A stretch of 64,000 bases of DNA from Nematostella vectensis (lineage: Eukaryota; Cnidaria; Anthozoa; Actiniaria; Edwardsiidae), in the NCBI RefSeq assembly GCF_932526225.1, contig NC_064042.1:16238751-16302750 (forward strand). Direction: 5' to 3'. A model generated the notes under the pieces. It saw nothing but the letters and a program-made list of their open reading frames with translations. It did no database searches and had not been told where the DNA came from. Made by a program: the position numbers and the translations under genes. Shown one piece after another: positions 19,933 through 30,715 of the stretch. Numbering within the stretch: the stretch's first letter is position 1; each line of letters opens with the position of its first letter.

Positions 19933-20277
19933 CTAATTGACCGCACCGCGGGCTGCGATGTCAGACAAGACGGGTGCGAACGACTTCCGAGCGCGCCTCT
20001 CGACGCCGCGCCTCCTCTGCCCCTCACGATTCGCTCCGCAGGGGCGACACAGCCGCGTCTCCGACTGAGTCCCTATGCCGCAGCCCCTGCACGGCACGGG
20101 GAGGGGGCTGCCCTTACGGAGCCTTTGGAGGTGCACCTTGCAGTAGGTGTCCAAGCACCTCCGGCCGCACGTGTTTGCGCGGCCGATGCTTAGCCACCCG
20201 CAGTAATCTTTTCCGCGCCCCATCCTTCGAACGCTCGGTACACCACAGGACATACGAATGTCTAATTGAAAACCCAA
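19933..20277 (-). CDS. small zinc-ribbon protein, copy 1
   Basis: 114 residues, intact, and intact in copy 2 too. Cysteine pairs and histidine (DYCGW, NTCGRRCLDTYCKVH, PCRGCGIGTQSETRLCRPCG) form one or two zinc ribbons, followed by an arginine-rich tail (GQRRRGVERRARK) suited to binding nucleic acid. It lies between the polymerase gene and the right terminus and is transcribed towards the polymerase. A role in transcription or end recognition is plausible but inferred. Confidence 0.7.
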   Translation of the reverse strand: MGFQLDIRMSCGVPSVRRMGRGKDYCGWLSIGRANTCGRRCLDTYCKVHLQRLRKGSPLPVPCRGCGIGTQSETRLCRPCGANREGQRRRGVERRARKSFAPVLSDIAARGAVN

Positions 20278-20286
20278 CGCCTAATT

Positions 20287-20621
20287 AATTATTCATGAAC
20301 GCGAAGCACCGCAGCCCTGATTGGTTATTCATGCACGCGAAACACCTGCCCCTAATTGATTATTCGTGTTCGCGAAATCTATTTTGCCTACATTAACTTC
20401 GCCGAATGTTTGGCTCAAACTACCCAGTCCGACAGTCGACGTAGTCGGCCAGATGGCCGCCGACGGACTCCCGGCGAAACACCGGCCCTAATCGATTATT
20501 CGCGTTCGCGAAATCTATTTTGCTTACATTAACTTTTGCCGATTGTTTATGTAGGCGAAACATCCGCCCACATTCCACACATTCCACACATTCCATCGGC
20601 TGAACCCACCCAGTCCCCCCC
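20287..20621 (-). repeat. right terminal inverted repeat of copy 1
   Basis: Inverted counterpart of 6628-6953, ending CCCAGTCCCCCCC. It has one more ATTCCACAC unit than the left repeat. The near identity of the two ends, far above that of the genes in the two copies, suggests recent integration or gene conversion between ends. Confidence 0.95.
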
Positions 20622-20627
20622 GCGCGC
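20622..20627. repeat. target site duplication GCGCGC, right
   Basis: Same hexamer as at 6622-6627; see there for the caveat. Confidence 0.55.
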
Positions 20628-21565
20628 TATGGATAAAAAGAATTTACACATCTCTACGTGGGTTCCTACTACAAAAAAAGTCATCACTATTAAGACCCCG
20701 CGGGTAGATAGACTTAAGCCGATAAGCCCACTGGCCTTCCCTTTCCCTAAGCTGAGCCTTAGAGTTACACTTATCTATAAGTTGTACCATAACATTATTA
20801 AGACCTAAATGATTGTCGCAATGAAAATGTTGATAGATAAGGTCATCCTTAACTCTTTCACTAACCGGTAAACTAGGGTGCTTATTTAACCTACTTTTAT
20901 GATTATTAAAACGCTTCCTAAAACTATTGATAGTAGACCCTACGTATTACTTGCTACACATAGAGCAAGTAATTAGATAAACAACAAAATCTGAGTTACA
21001 GTCCAAGTCAAAATTAATGACATATTTCTTATTAGTAACTGTACTGCGAAACTCCCGCCCTGTCTTAAGAAAGTTACACACCCTACACCTTTTACCGCCA
21101 CACTTACCACAACCTCTAGCCTGAGTACTATCCTCTTTAAGAGAGGAGTGCACCAACATATCCTTTAAACTCCTAGGTTTCCTATAAGCCACCATAGGTA
21201 CCCTACCAATAGCACCCCTACATCTACTAGAAGATTCTAGAACTGGCTGTAATTTACGAAGAATACCAGGTAAATTAGGTAAAGCTGGATGAAAAGTGAC
21301 TACAAAAGGTACACGATCATTCTTACCTTTACGCCTGTCTTTCAATGTGTCGTCCCTAGGAATACGTCTAACCCGGTCAACTTCCCTCCCCACAAACCTG
21401 CTGTCATAACCCCTATCAACTAAATAACCTTGTAACTCTAATACCCTCTTTTCGAAAGAAGAGTCTTCCGAACATATCCTACGAATACGTAGTGCCTGCC
21501 CAAAAGGAATGCCTTTCTTACAAGCAGACGGATGACAGGACGTATGGATTTTTTTGATGTTTCAC
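20628..21565 (-). pseudogene. Penelope-like retroelement fragment with GIY-YIG endonuclease
   Basis: On the minus strand, from about 21550, the frame reads HPSACKKGIPFGQALRIRRI, then FVVTFHPALPNLPGILRKLQ, MVAYRKPRSLKDMLVHSSL, a GCGKCGGKRCRVCNFLKTG zinc knuckle, and YVINFDLDCNSDFVVYLITC. After a stop at 20947 it continues YVGSTINSFRKRFNNHKSRL, the GIY-YIG endonuclease of Penelope elements. It ends where viral copy 1 begins. The reverse transcriptase part is absent, so it was 5'-truncated before the viral insertion. Confidence 0.75.
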
Positions 21566-24285
21566 TTACTCTTAGGGATGGGTTTATATCTACAGATCTG
21601 TATAGTAAGCCTACTGATAAGCATCAATATCTTTTTCAAACGTACATTATTCTAGTAATGTTAACTATACAGTTTAGTAAATCTCTCATATTTTGTCATA
21701 TTTTGTAAACTGCATTATAGAATACTTTTGAATAAACCAAAATGCTTTCTCTTTTATCCATTCAGTTCAAGACTTCTCATTCAAGCATTCAAAGCAAGTG
21801 TGGATACAGGGGGGATATCCATTGAATGAAAACAGCCATGTCTTTATTTTGTATAATTAACTTATAAAGTATAAAACATATGTTTGGGTAATTACTTTAT
21901 AAAACTAAGGATCCAGACTGTTTTTGGACAAATAGAAACAAAAGCTAATTCAATTGTTATTATTTCTACATTATTTGTAGTCATCATAGATTGCAAGATA
22001 AAAACAGAACACTATACAGGTGCATTCTGATCCAAAAAGTAGAAAGATAGACTCAATTATGGCTCCAACTCACTTAGATGGATATCAGGCATTTCTTTAG
22101 TAGCCCTTCAGTGGTTTGGTGTACATACATGTGTAAGCTGAGACATTGTACAAAGGGTTTTCAGCTGTTTCTGTGAGCCAGTTATGCACTATAACAAATA
22201 TTGAAACAAATGTTTTCTTTTATTGTATACCACTTCCTTGTTTTGCACAGTTTCTGTGAGCCAGTTACGCACTATAAAAACAAATATTGAAACAAATGTT
22301 TTCTTTTATTTCTTTTATCCCCTTGTATTGTACAGACAAATAGTAAGTGTTGCATTTTATTGGGATGGTACTAAGCCCTACTTTTAACCCTACATCTGAT
22401 AAGTTAACACGAGGGCACAATGGTCTAATGACCAAGTGCTCTCCTAGAAATCAAGTTGACTGCACTATACTCCCTATTCAAACAGGTGTACCTAGTACTC
22501 TGTTTAGTATACTTATAAATGACAGACAGGGTGAGGGTAAGTTGACAAATTTCCTTAGCCTTTCTTTATGTTCTGGATCAAGAAGTCTGGTACTAACAGC
22601 AGGATGGCACCAGAGAAAGGACCCAAGGTAATGACCACCTTAGATAATTTTATATCAGAGTTTCATTTGCACACTCCCTACTGGGGTCAGTTGCCGATGC
22701 CCGATCATGGTAAACATGTATTGATCAACTATTAAATTTGGTAAAAAGGTAATAAAGACAAATTGACTTTCTGTCAAATAAGAAGTAGAAGTCAACTGGG
22801 AGTTCAACATCCCCTGACCTGCCCACCACACCAAATTTTCTTCCTGCTCAGGTAAATGTCAAAACACTTTATGGATTTTTGGTTAATTTTTGAACAGATG
22901 TACAACAGCAGATAGGCACAGTTTTGTTTTACACCTGTTGCAGCAACAAAAAAAGTAGAAATAATGGTTCACTAGTACTTATGTATTTTGTAGTATGCCT
23001 TTCTTCCTGTTTTTCTTTCCTCTTCTTCCCATTTTAGGTGCTTCTTTCCAGAGTACAATGCTCTTCATATTTCCCCGAATGTCTGATTGAAATACGAATC
23101 ATGCTACCGGCCTAGAAAACTGCGAAGAAATAAGGCAAAATCGCTCCACGTTTTCTGAACACGCTAAGAATGGCAAAATTTAGCTCTGTTTGTACCCCAT
23201 TGCACGCATAATCCCTTAGGATAGACTGCTAAGCAATAACTGTGGTCATTGCGGGCCCAAGCTCACCAAATCCTTTTCTAGGAGAGTCGGGAAGGTATAC
23301 ATACCAAAAATGGCGTCGAAGGGAAAGGCGGGAGATTTGAAATCGCACCGTAAATGTACGAATTCTAAGACAAATATGCATTTCTCGCTGCCAAGAAAGG
23401 CTTGAAGTACAAACCAAACATATCTTTTCTTTCATTTGGGAAATTATTTATTCGTTGGATATCAAATCATTAGATTTGGGGGCATTCTTTCTTGACTGGG
23501 CTCGTAACGGTAATGGCCGCCATGTTGGACTGTCTCTCCATTTGAAAAATGTGGGCGGGGCTTAGGCCCTTTTATACCGCGCCTTCGTGTTTAAACAAAG
23601 CTTGTCAAGAATAACAGGAATAATCACTATTCACTATTCTTGGTTTGCAAACACGTGATCTTATCGTATGGAAATTAGCTAATTTGACCGGGTTTCCTGT
23701 GGATGGAGGTCTAACAAAAATACAATATGGCGGCCGTACCACCACCAACCGTAGCGATGTGTACTTTTTTCCGTCTATTTTCAGGAGAAAATGGGTCCAA
23801 GTGATGAGAGAGCCATAAAGGAAAGAAGCATTTTATGTTCCTCACCCATATGTACCAAAGTTTCGGATTTGCAAGATACGCTTCCTTCGTTTTCCTGTGA
23901 ACTTCGTGCTACCGGACATTCCTGTTGGGCGATCGAGATCGTTTGTAAACATCTTTGGAAAAGCATGTAGGTTTAGATGACTTCTTTATCGCCGAGACAC
24001 GCAGAAGATAAAGGCTTACTTGATATATTGTTCTTTTGGCTTAAGTAGATGCATATGGCTGGTAAAGTTTTCATTTACTTTGTTTTCTAGTTTCTGGATC
24101 AGTAGGTAAACAGGATAGTTTTTGGCAGTTGAAGTAATTTTCTTACCTCTGATAAATATGGATGTAATGCATTTGCAGACTTTTTGCTTACTTTGATATT
24201 TAGATGTATAATTTCATTGTGATTCATCTGTGTAACTCTTATTTATACTTATGTATATTTGCTGTTTACATTATTCCAAGAATCA
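21566..24285. other. AT-rich spacer between the two viral elements
   Basis: About 2.7 kb of host-like sequence. No gene is supported. A roughly 58-bp duplication (TTTCTGTGAGCCAGTTA...TTTTCTTTTAT) occurs at 22164 and 22249. A YY1-like ATGGCGGC context at 23727, followed by an acceptor-like TATTTTCAG and a 59-codon open frame to about 23970, could be the start of a host gene, but I recognise nothing in it. Confidence 0.4.
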
Positions 24286-24291
24286 TCATAG
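24286..24291. repeat. target site duplication TCATAG, left
   Basis: TCATAG directly precedes GGTGGGGGGGACTGGGG and occurs again at 39013-39018 after the right end. It is a non-palindromic 6-bp direct repeat, as expected for Polinton-type integration. Confidence 0.85.
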
Positions 24292-24402
24292 GGTGGGGGG
24301 GACTGGGGGGTTTCATAGAAACGAGTGGGAGGCGCGGATCGCCCCTCGGGCCTCCCGGCCCCGTCTTAGGCTTGGGAGGCGCGAACCCCCCCTCCGACCC
24401 CC
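24292..24402 (+). repeat. left terminal inverted repeat of copy 2
   Basis: Matches the reverse complement of 38904-39012. Its first bases (G-run, ACTGGG) are shared with copy 1; the rest is unrelated. A 13-bp inverted repeat, GGGACTGGGGGGT at 24299 and ACCCCCCAGTCCC at 24397, brackets the repeat, so it looks like a nested fold-back module. Confidence 0.9.
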
Positions 24403-24715
24403 CAGTCCCGTTCCAGGCTGGGGGCTTTCAGTGGCACCGAAACGCGTTTCGCGTAGACTAACAGTTGCTGGTTATTAATCTACGTCGGGACCACTTCGCG
24501 TAGATGGGTAAATCTACGCAAACACACTCCGCGTAGGCGAGTAGTTAGCGGTGGTTAGCAATCATTAATCTATGTCGGGGACGCCAGCGCCTTGTGCTAG
24601 GGCCTGAGGGCTGTGAAAGCGAGGAACGTGGATTGGGCCGCCAACCTACGGAGCGCGGAATAACCGTTTTTCGGCCGTAAATTCAAAGCCGCTGGCGTGG
24701 CGTTTAAACCTGAGT
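24403..24715. other. left flank inside copy 2
   Basis: No gene. It holds repeats of CGCGTAGA/TCTACGCG-like sequence between 24440 and 24535. These resemble in style, not in sequence, the modules in the copy 1 terminal repeats. Homology to copy 1 begins near 24633. Confidence 0.4.
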
Positions 24716-25401
24716 TTAAAACTCGAACACCTCGCTCCCAAACTCCTCGCGAATTTCTCGCAGCCTCTTTTTTATCTTTTCGCGTGTCTCCAGGGAGGGC
24801 CCTTTCCTGCTTTTTTTCTCACGCGGTGCGAGCCGTGTCGAGCTCTGATAGCGGCCTTGAGCGCGTAGTATCTCTCTTGTTCCTGAAGTATTAGCCGAAA
24901 CTCTTCGTCTGAGATATGCCCGTCCTGCAGAGCCTTAGAGACCAGCTCGCTGATCGAGTTTTTCTTACTCTCCGCTAAAACCATCGTGTCTTCGTGTTTA
25001 GCCACCTTGCTCGTAAGACCCCTAGAGACTACCCCTGCGCCTACGCCCACGACACCCACCACAACAGCGACCCCTGCCAGCGGACCGCCGGTCAGAACCC
25101 CTATCCCAATCAAAGAGAACCCCACCCCGGCGCTGGAAAGCGCCCCTGCAGCGATGCCGGATGCCACAGACACAGCATGGGTAACGGCAAAGGCGCGCTT
25201 ATACTTCTTCCGCACCTGTCGATGATGCGTTATCTCGTTGTCTAGAACCGCCTGAGTGTCACATATTTTCTGGAGTCGGAAGCTTTGCACGTCGCCGCCG
25301 ATGCTTGCCGGAGCGGTAGGCGTCATGTGCGTACCCTTCGGGGGGCAGACGCTGGGAAGCGAGGGGTATATGGCACCGCTGCTAACGTCGCTGTTTGCCA
25401 T
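24716..25401 (-). pseudogene. protein A, frameshifted in copy 2
   Basis: Counterpart of 7112-7783. It is open for about 180 residues, including the basic patch, the glycine/valine-rich hydrophobic core and the SISELVSKALQDGHISDEEF helix. A one-base deletion near 24828 then shifts the frame, which ends at 24772. The former end of the frame corresponds to about 24716. Confidence 0.65.
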
Positions 25402-25417
25402 GCTTGTTATGTCGGAC

Positions 25418-26107
25418 CTAGGTTAGCTCTAATACGAGGCGAACAGGCTTGCCCTTAAATTCCACCCGTCTACCGCGGTCACCCCTGATCCATATTTGGA
25501 TACTCGAGACAAACTCAGAGGAAGATGCTGCGACACGAACGGGGATGTCGGGCCCATAGACGACTTTCTCGTGCGGCCTCCCGCGGGTTTCTAGGCAAGC
25601 GAGAACGTTTGAAGGCTCGTCTAAGGCGAGGCATTGCGTGCGGTCTACGATATCGCAGAAGATGTAGAGGGCCTTTATTTTCGGCAAAGTCACCTTAAGT
25701 GGGGGACCCCCCAAGGGCAGTGCGAGGCCCCGCCCCCCCAACTGATCGTCTTTAGCTTCTAGGCCAAATAGTGCGCAAAGCCCGGCATTCAAGAACGCAA
25801 CGCCTTTGGACATGAGCGCGATCTTCCCGGTGAGGGGATCCAGCTTCGCGGTCAGAATCTTGCTTTCAGCGCGGTTGATCGTTTCCACGATGGACTCGGC
25901 CGTGTGGTGCCCGGCTGGCAGAGTAGCGATGGGCGGGAGGGAGGCTATGGTCGTTATCTGATGCTCCCGCTCGAGATTATACCAGCTGTTAAACAGCGAG
26001 CACTGCCGGAGCGCCACAAAGCGTGGGTGCCTTATCGGCTGATCGAAGAAGAGCGTCAGTTCGCCTTCGGTGAACACAGCATGTAGGACCACCATTGTGT
26101 TGAACAT
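25418..26107 (-). CDS. protein B: minor capsid (penton-like) candidate, copy 2
   Basis: 229 residues, uninterrupted; the better copy of this gene. It has strand-rich N-terminal and C-terminal halves, a hinge near LALPLGGPPLK (where copy 1 is frameshifted), then LYIFCDIVDRTQCLALDEPS, VLACLETRGRPHEKVVYGPD and a final strand GRRVEFKGKPVRLVLELT. The C-terminal pattern fits a jelly-roll capsomer of Polinton-like viruses. It starts 30 bp from gene C on the other strand. The penton role is inferred, not shown. Confidence 0.65.
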   Translation of the reverse strand: MFNTMVVLHAVFTEGELTLFFDQPIRHPRFVALRQCSLFNSWYNLEREHQITTIASLPPIATLPAGHHTAESIVETINRAESKILTAKLDPLTGKIALMSKGVAFLNAGLCALFGLEAKDDQLGGRGLALPLGGPPLKVTLPKIKALYIFCDIVDRTQCLALDEPSNVLACLETRGRPHEKVVYGPDIPVRVAASSSEFVSSIQIWIRGDRGRRVEFKGKPVRLVLELT

Positions 26108-26137
26108 AGCCCGCCTTCGTGTTTAATAGGGCTGAGC

Positions 26138-27676
26138 ATGGATTGGGAAGGCTGGCGGATGCTGAACGAGGAGGCGATTCCCCGAAGGGAGGAGGAGGAG
26201 ACGAAGAAGTTGGCAGTTGCGGCGGGAGCCTCTATAGCCGAACATGTCAAACACGCTATAGCCAAACGCGCAAAAACCGGTTTCCCTAGGTCTCTGACCC
26301 TCGCGCAAAAGCTGCTCTACGCCGTGCCCGCGACCCCCGTGGAGAGCACGGCCTCAGACATCACCCCACTACTTACGCAGCTAGAGATACACGTGGCTGA
26401 GGACGAATCATTCACGACTAGAGTCCGAGACATATTCAAAGAGACGGTAGTCACGCACAAGTCCGCCAAGGAGTCTCGCCGGTTGCTATCGGAGCCTTCC
26501 TATGGGTACTGGCCACAGCAACTCAACTTTGCGGTCTGGTGCGCAACCGCCGGATGTGGGGTGTCCCTAGTCGACCCCGTTTTCGCCACGCTGCCCTCTG
26601 TCATCAGGGGATTTCTAAGGTTTCACGTCTACTTTACCACCCGGAGGATACTCTACGAGCTCAGCGCCCCCTTGCCTGGCGACAGCCCGTTCACGCAAAA
26701 AGGTAACCCCTAAAAGAAGGCCGCTCTCGAGCGTCTATGTATAGAGTTCGGTTTGCCGCGTAAGCCGGACTTCCGATGGAAAGGCGGGCGGAACCACGGG
26801 CTAGGCGATGTGTTTGTGTTCTACCCGGGGGAGGGGTATCGCAACGTGCACGTGATCCGTGGCTACGACACGGCGGCGGACGAGTACCCGAGCCACCTCA
26901 ATCTGTTTAGCGACGAAGGTGGGACGTACAATAGTGGGAAGCAGATGGGTTTCATACGCAACGACGAAAACGGGGGTGTGCAATATAGCTGGTTTGCGCC
27001 TCCCAAAGGTGAGGGGCTGACAAAAGCAGGGCTAGGAAGACTCGATCGCTCGGTCGAGGCGTTCGTCTACGCAGTGCTTGGCGCGCAGGTAAACGTCCGT
27101 TCCTCTATCGCGGGGACCGGTGGGCCGGTCATGGAGGCGCAGGCGGAGTTCACGAAGCTGCTTGAAGACGCGATCATACAAAACGACATCGCTCAAAGCG
27201 TGCAAAGGTACCAGTTAGCCGTGCAGGAGGCCAAGGTGAGACTGAGTCTTGCGGTCGCACCAGGAGTGTGGCTGATGCCGAGCGATCTGGTGATAAACAT
27301 GCAAAGCGTCGTGGGCTACAACAATAAGCTGCAGAAAGCCACAGACTCCATGACGCTCGGCGCAAACGCGATCAACACCGAGACAAAGCCAGTCGGTGCT
27401 CATAACATGGCCGGTGGGCATCCTAGGGTGCAACACGTGACTGACCCTGGGATCGACCGCGTGCCGTCCCGGCGGCGAAGCAAGGCTTCCGCCCCTGCGA
27501 AAGTGCACGCAGAGGGCGCGGCCCCTGCCCCCTCTCCACGTACGCACGCTGCGCATAGCATGACTGCCGCCGGAACGGCAAGCGCACCCGGACGGGGCGA
27601 AAAAGGTGACCACACCGCCCTCAAGGCGGGGTTGTCCGCACTCGCGATGGCCGCGGCGTATTACTTGTTCCGATGA
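26138..27676 (+). pseudogene. protein C, one premature stop in copy 2
   Basis: About 512 codons in one frame from MDWEGW, broken only by TAA at 26711-26713. It has an E/R/K-rich N-terminus, the GYWPQQLNFAVWCATAGCGV block, FLRFHVYFTTRRILYEL, DVFVFYPGEGYRNV, FSDEGGTYNSG, RSSIAGTGGPVMEAQAEF and YQLAVQEAKVRLSLAVAPG. A low-complexity A/P/H-rich linker contains a GCCGGAACGGC hairpin at 27569, and a hydrophobic C-terminal helix follows. No known domain. It overlaps the end of gene D (27661) by 16 bp, tail to tail. Confidence 0.68.
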
Positions 27677-28591
27677 TTGCTTTGCATTCGACGAACCGAG
27701 AACGCGGCTACGGCTAGAATGAGCAGCCACGCATTTTCGTCAAGGAATTTCACCGCTTCTCCTGCAGCCTTAAACACGAAGTTAGCGATGCTGCCTAGCT
27801 TTTTCCCGATAGCCTTAAGCCTGTTACCGACCCCTCTGGCCACGGAGGAGAGCGACTTGCCGAGCGACGTCACAATGGCCGCGATCGTCGTCGCTACGGC
27901 CAACCCGATAGCGGTGACGGTAAAGCCGTACTTTTTGAAGATGACTTTGATGCGCTCTCTTAGCGGCTTTTGGTTCTCGAGCTCTCGGTTTTTGCGTTCT
28001 AGTTCGTCAATCTCGGACAGCCTCTCCTCGTTGCGCTCACGAGCCTCTTGGCGGCGACTCTCTGACGTGTTAGGGTCGTCGATGGTCTCCCTGTCTGTGG
28101 CTACCACCCCTTGCAGCTCTTGGACTCGTTCTGTGTTCTCCTGGATGACCGCGTCTATCTCTGCCACGGACCCCATCTCCAGCTTGAAGCCTCTCTGCTT
28201 TGCAACGTCCTGTCGGACGCTCCCGTCCTCATTGAACAGCTGTCTTGGTTTACACCAACCTCCTTTGTCGAGGTTGCGAACCTGTATTAGCGTCTTTCCC
28301 CTCCGGTCTGACTGGAACCGTATCAGATTCTCGTTAAGGTCTGGGTATTCCTCCCTGAGGGACTGGAGACCGAGTCTTGTCGCTGCACCCTCTGTGATGA
28401 AAGAGGTTTCAGCGGTCGTTTGCGTTGCGCTTCGCGTAGCCATGCTATGCACAGCATGCATACGTCATTGGGATCGACTCCCCATCGTCGGGGTCAAACG
28501 GGATAAGGGGCGTCGTCTCGTCGTCCCCCGCTCCGCGATCAGCGGACGCACCCGGCAAGGTATCGTCAATGTCGACGTCAACATCACCCAT
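27661..28591 (-). pseudogene. protein D, N-terminal frameshift in copy 2
   Basis: The start MGDVD lies at 28591, but a deletion near 28467 (14 bp relative to copy 1) shifts the frame. The main frame 27661-28461 is open from MHAVHSMATRS to the C-terminus. Unlike copy 1 it keeps the tail: after KAAG it continues with a hydrophobic helix (NAWLLILAVAAFSV) and a short basic end. The full protein therefore has a coiled coil, two hydrophobic regions and a cytosolic-type basic tail. Confidence 0.65.
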
Positions 28592-28622
28592 GATGCGTGC
28601 GCATAACTCGTGCTATGCTATA

Positions 28623-28636
28623 TTAGACATGTCTAA
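28623..28636. promoter_or_regulatory. 14-bp palindrome in the D/MCP divergent promoter, copy 2
   Basis: TTAGACATGTCTAA, identical to 11018-11031. Downstream an AT-rich, partly repeated GTAATATACGTAATATACGT stretch before the capsid start is specific to copy 2. Confidence 0.5.
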
Positions 28637-28723
28637 CAGTCCGCACCATAGCCACGCGGCCTCGTACTTTATGTACACACACGTATATGATATATAATAT
28701 TTGTAATATACGTAATATACGTA

Positions 28724-29986
28724 ATGTCAGTCAGCGATAAACTTGACCCCCAACGAACACCCAGAACTCCTCTGGGGTTGAAAGCCGAGAGAACTGTTTA
28801 CCGGGTCACTCTCAACCCGTCGATGGCCTCCCCAGGCGAGACGCTATATGTGGCGGTCCCAAAGCTATCGGAAGGCGTCACGCTTGGGCCTGGCTCCTTG
28901 AGGGTCGGTTTCGATCTCTCCATCTCAGGCCACGCAAATAATACCGTCGTGAACAACGTCGGCCGAAATCTCGTGAGCCGCCTGAAAATCACGTTTGCAG
29001 GAGAAACGCTCCAGGACACCAACCGCTACGATGTCTTCAAGACGTATGAGGAGCTTTACCTGTCCAAGGTCGAGAGAGAGGACCGCCTGGAGCAGGGCAT
29101 ACAGTCAGAAAACATGCGCAAGCTTCGCTCCAAGGCTGGCGATAAAATGACTAGTAACGCCAAGGAGAACGCTCTAAACGCCGCCCACGGGGCGAAGTAG
29201 ACCGTCCCGCTAGACCATTCTCTGCTGACGGACCACGGCGTACTGTACCCAAGGGCGCTCTCCGAGGCGCTGCTCTTCGAGATCACGTTCGCAGCGGTTG
29301 ACCAGGTAGTAGTCGGAAGCGATGCTACCAAATTATCCTATGGCATCAAAAATCTAGAGCTGGAATAAGAAAGCCTGAGGGACGACAACCTCGCCCGGTC
29401 TGCAGCCGCCGCCTACCAAAACGGCACAACGTTATTCTACGAGCAAGTGAACCTTCACAAAACCTTCATGATTAGCAAAGGGACGGACAGCATAATCAAC
29501 GAGAGTGTCAACCTGCCGCGAAGGTCTATGAGTGGTCTGTTGCTCCTTTTTGTGGAGCCATACACGGCAAGGGCTCGCGACTCTGAGAAGTTCGTGTACC
29601 CCGACATCAAGAGCGTTCGCGTTACAATCGACGGCATGCCAAACAAGGTCTTCAGCCAGGGACCCCACGGACTTCTGGAGGGAGGCGAAAAGGCGGTTCG
29701 TCCGCCCCTCCCAGGGGGGGGGCACAGCAGAGCGCCTGCCGCCCCGGCAATCGGCCCCGAGTCGTTCTATGGCGATAACAAGTTTGCTCTGTGGATCGAC
29801 CTTCGAATGACGGACGACAGTGCTATCCATGGGGGTGGTCTCCGATTGGTCAATACCCGCGACGGTGTGCACCTCGAGATAAAACGCACGGAAAGCGGCA
29901 GGGGTACCGTAAACTGTCACGTGTTTGTGGTGGCCGACGCCCAGATGAACCTTATGAACGGACAGCTAGAGCCCATCCAATACTGA
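28724..29986 (+). pseudogene. major capsid protein candidate, copy 2
   Basis: Starts MSVSDKLDPQRTPRTPLG. It is interrupted by TAG at 29198-29200 and TAA near 29366, then open to the end (29986, ...PIQY). Around 29660-29710 a 5-nt deletion and a later insertion in a G-run put about 20 codons in another frame. A TGCCGCCCCGGCA hairpin sits just after, at 29737. The rest matches copy 1 closely. The same capsid role is inferred as for 11083-12341. Confidence 0.7.
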
Positions 29987-30035
29987 GCACAGACACCGAA
30001 ACGTGTTTCTGCACGAAGCGTTGCGGCAGCGCGGT

Positions 30036-30631
30036 ATGGACCCGAAAAACATCCCATTTAACGCTCTCATCGTGGGCCCGACGTCGTGCGGGAAGACCAG
30101 ATTCATAGTGGACCGGCTGCGCGGCCCTTTCCGGGGCCAGTTTGACTATATCGTACTCATGTGCCCTACCTTTGTCTACAACAAAACATACGACGGCTTC
30201 GGCGAGGGCGACAATCGTCTGTTTGTCATCGCACCTGAGGCGGGTCAGATCGACATACTGCTGAGGTTTGTCTCCGCTCTCTTCCAAGGCACTAATACAC
30301 TAATCATACTCGACGACTGTGCGGCCCTGAAAGACGTAAAGAGGCGCTCTGACCAGCTCGTCAACTTGGCGTTCAGAGCGCCACGTGGGTATTAGCGTGT
30401 GGGTGATCACGCAGCAGCTCACCAGCATCACGAAGCCGTTCCGTGAGAACATTGCGGCCTTGGTGGTCTTCTATACCCCGAGCAAGACGGACATGAAAGC
30501 TATCCTGCATGACTACGGCGCGGAGCTCTCAGAAGATGAAAGAGTACATGAAGGCCCTCAAGACGAAAAAGTTCTCGAAGTTAGAGTTTTGCTTGCGTCA
30601 CCCTTATACCATCGCCCTAGTTGAACGGTAA
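30036..30631 (+). pseudogene. A32/FtsK-type packaging ATPase, frameshifted in copy 2
   Basis: MDPKN start, Walker A GPTSCGKT and Walker B TLIILDD are intact. Small deletions near 30380 and 30533 shift the frame. The end of the gene (LVER, TAA at 30629) is preserved here and shows that the family protein stops about 200 residues in, before protein X. Confidence 0.78.
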
Positions 30632-30715
30632 GCGCAGTAAACCACCGCCCACGTATGCCCTAGGGCATAACGCATTGATCACACGTGTTGCACCTTAGCC
30701 ACGGCAGGGGGGCGC

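Larger units (their letters stand above)
6628..20621 (+). mobile_element. Polinton-like/Maverick-like viral element, copy 1 (about 14.0 kb)
   Basis: The element has inverted repeats of 326 and 335 bp and a candidate 6-bp target duplication. It carries a virus-like gene set: two minor virion candidates, a major capsid candidate, an FtsK/A32 ATPase, several small membrane proteins, a DDE integrase and a polymerase-helicase-HNH replication protein. GC content and codon use are much richer in G and C than in the flanks. Integrase, ATPase, G, A, the zinc protein and the 74-residue protein are open. The minor capsid, C, D, major capsid and polymerase genes contain stops or frameshifts. No adenain-like protease is seen, unlike classical Mavericks. 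The element interrupts a Penelope-like retroelement. Confidence 0.88.

Noticed and set aside
22347-22631. 94-codon plus-strand frame in the spacer
   Set aside because: No recognisable domain, no splice or promoter signals; consistent with chance.
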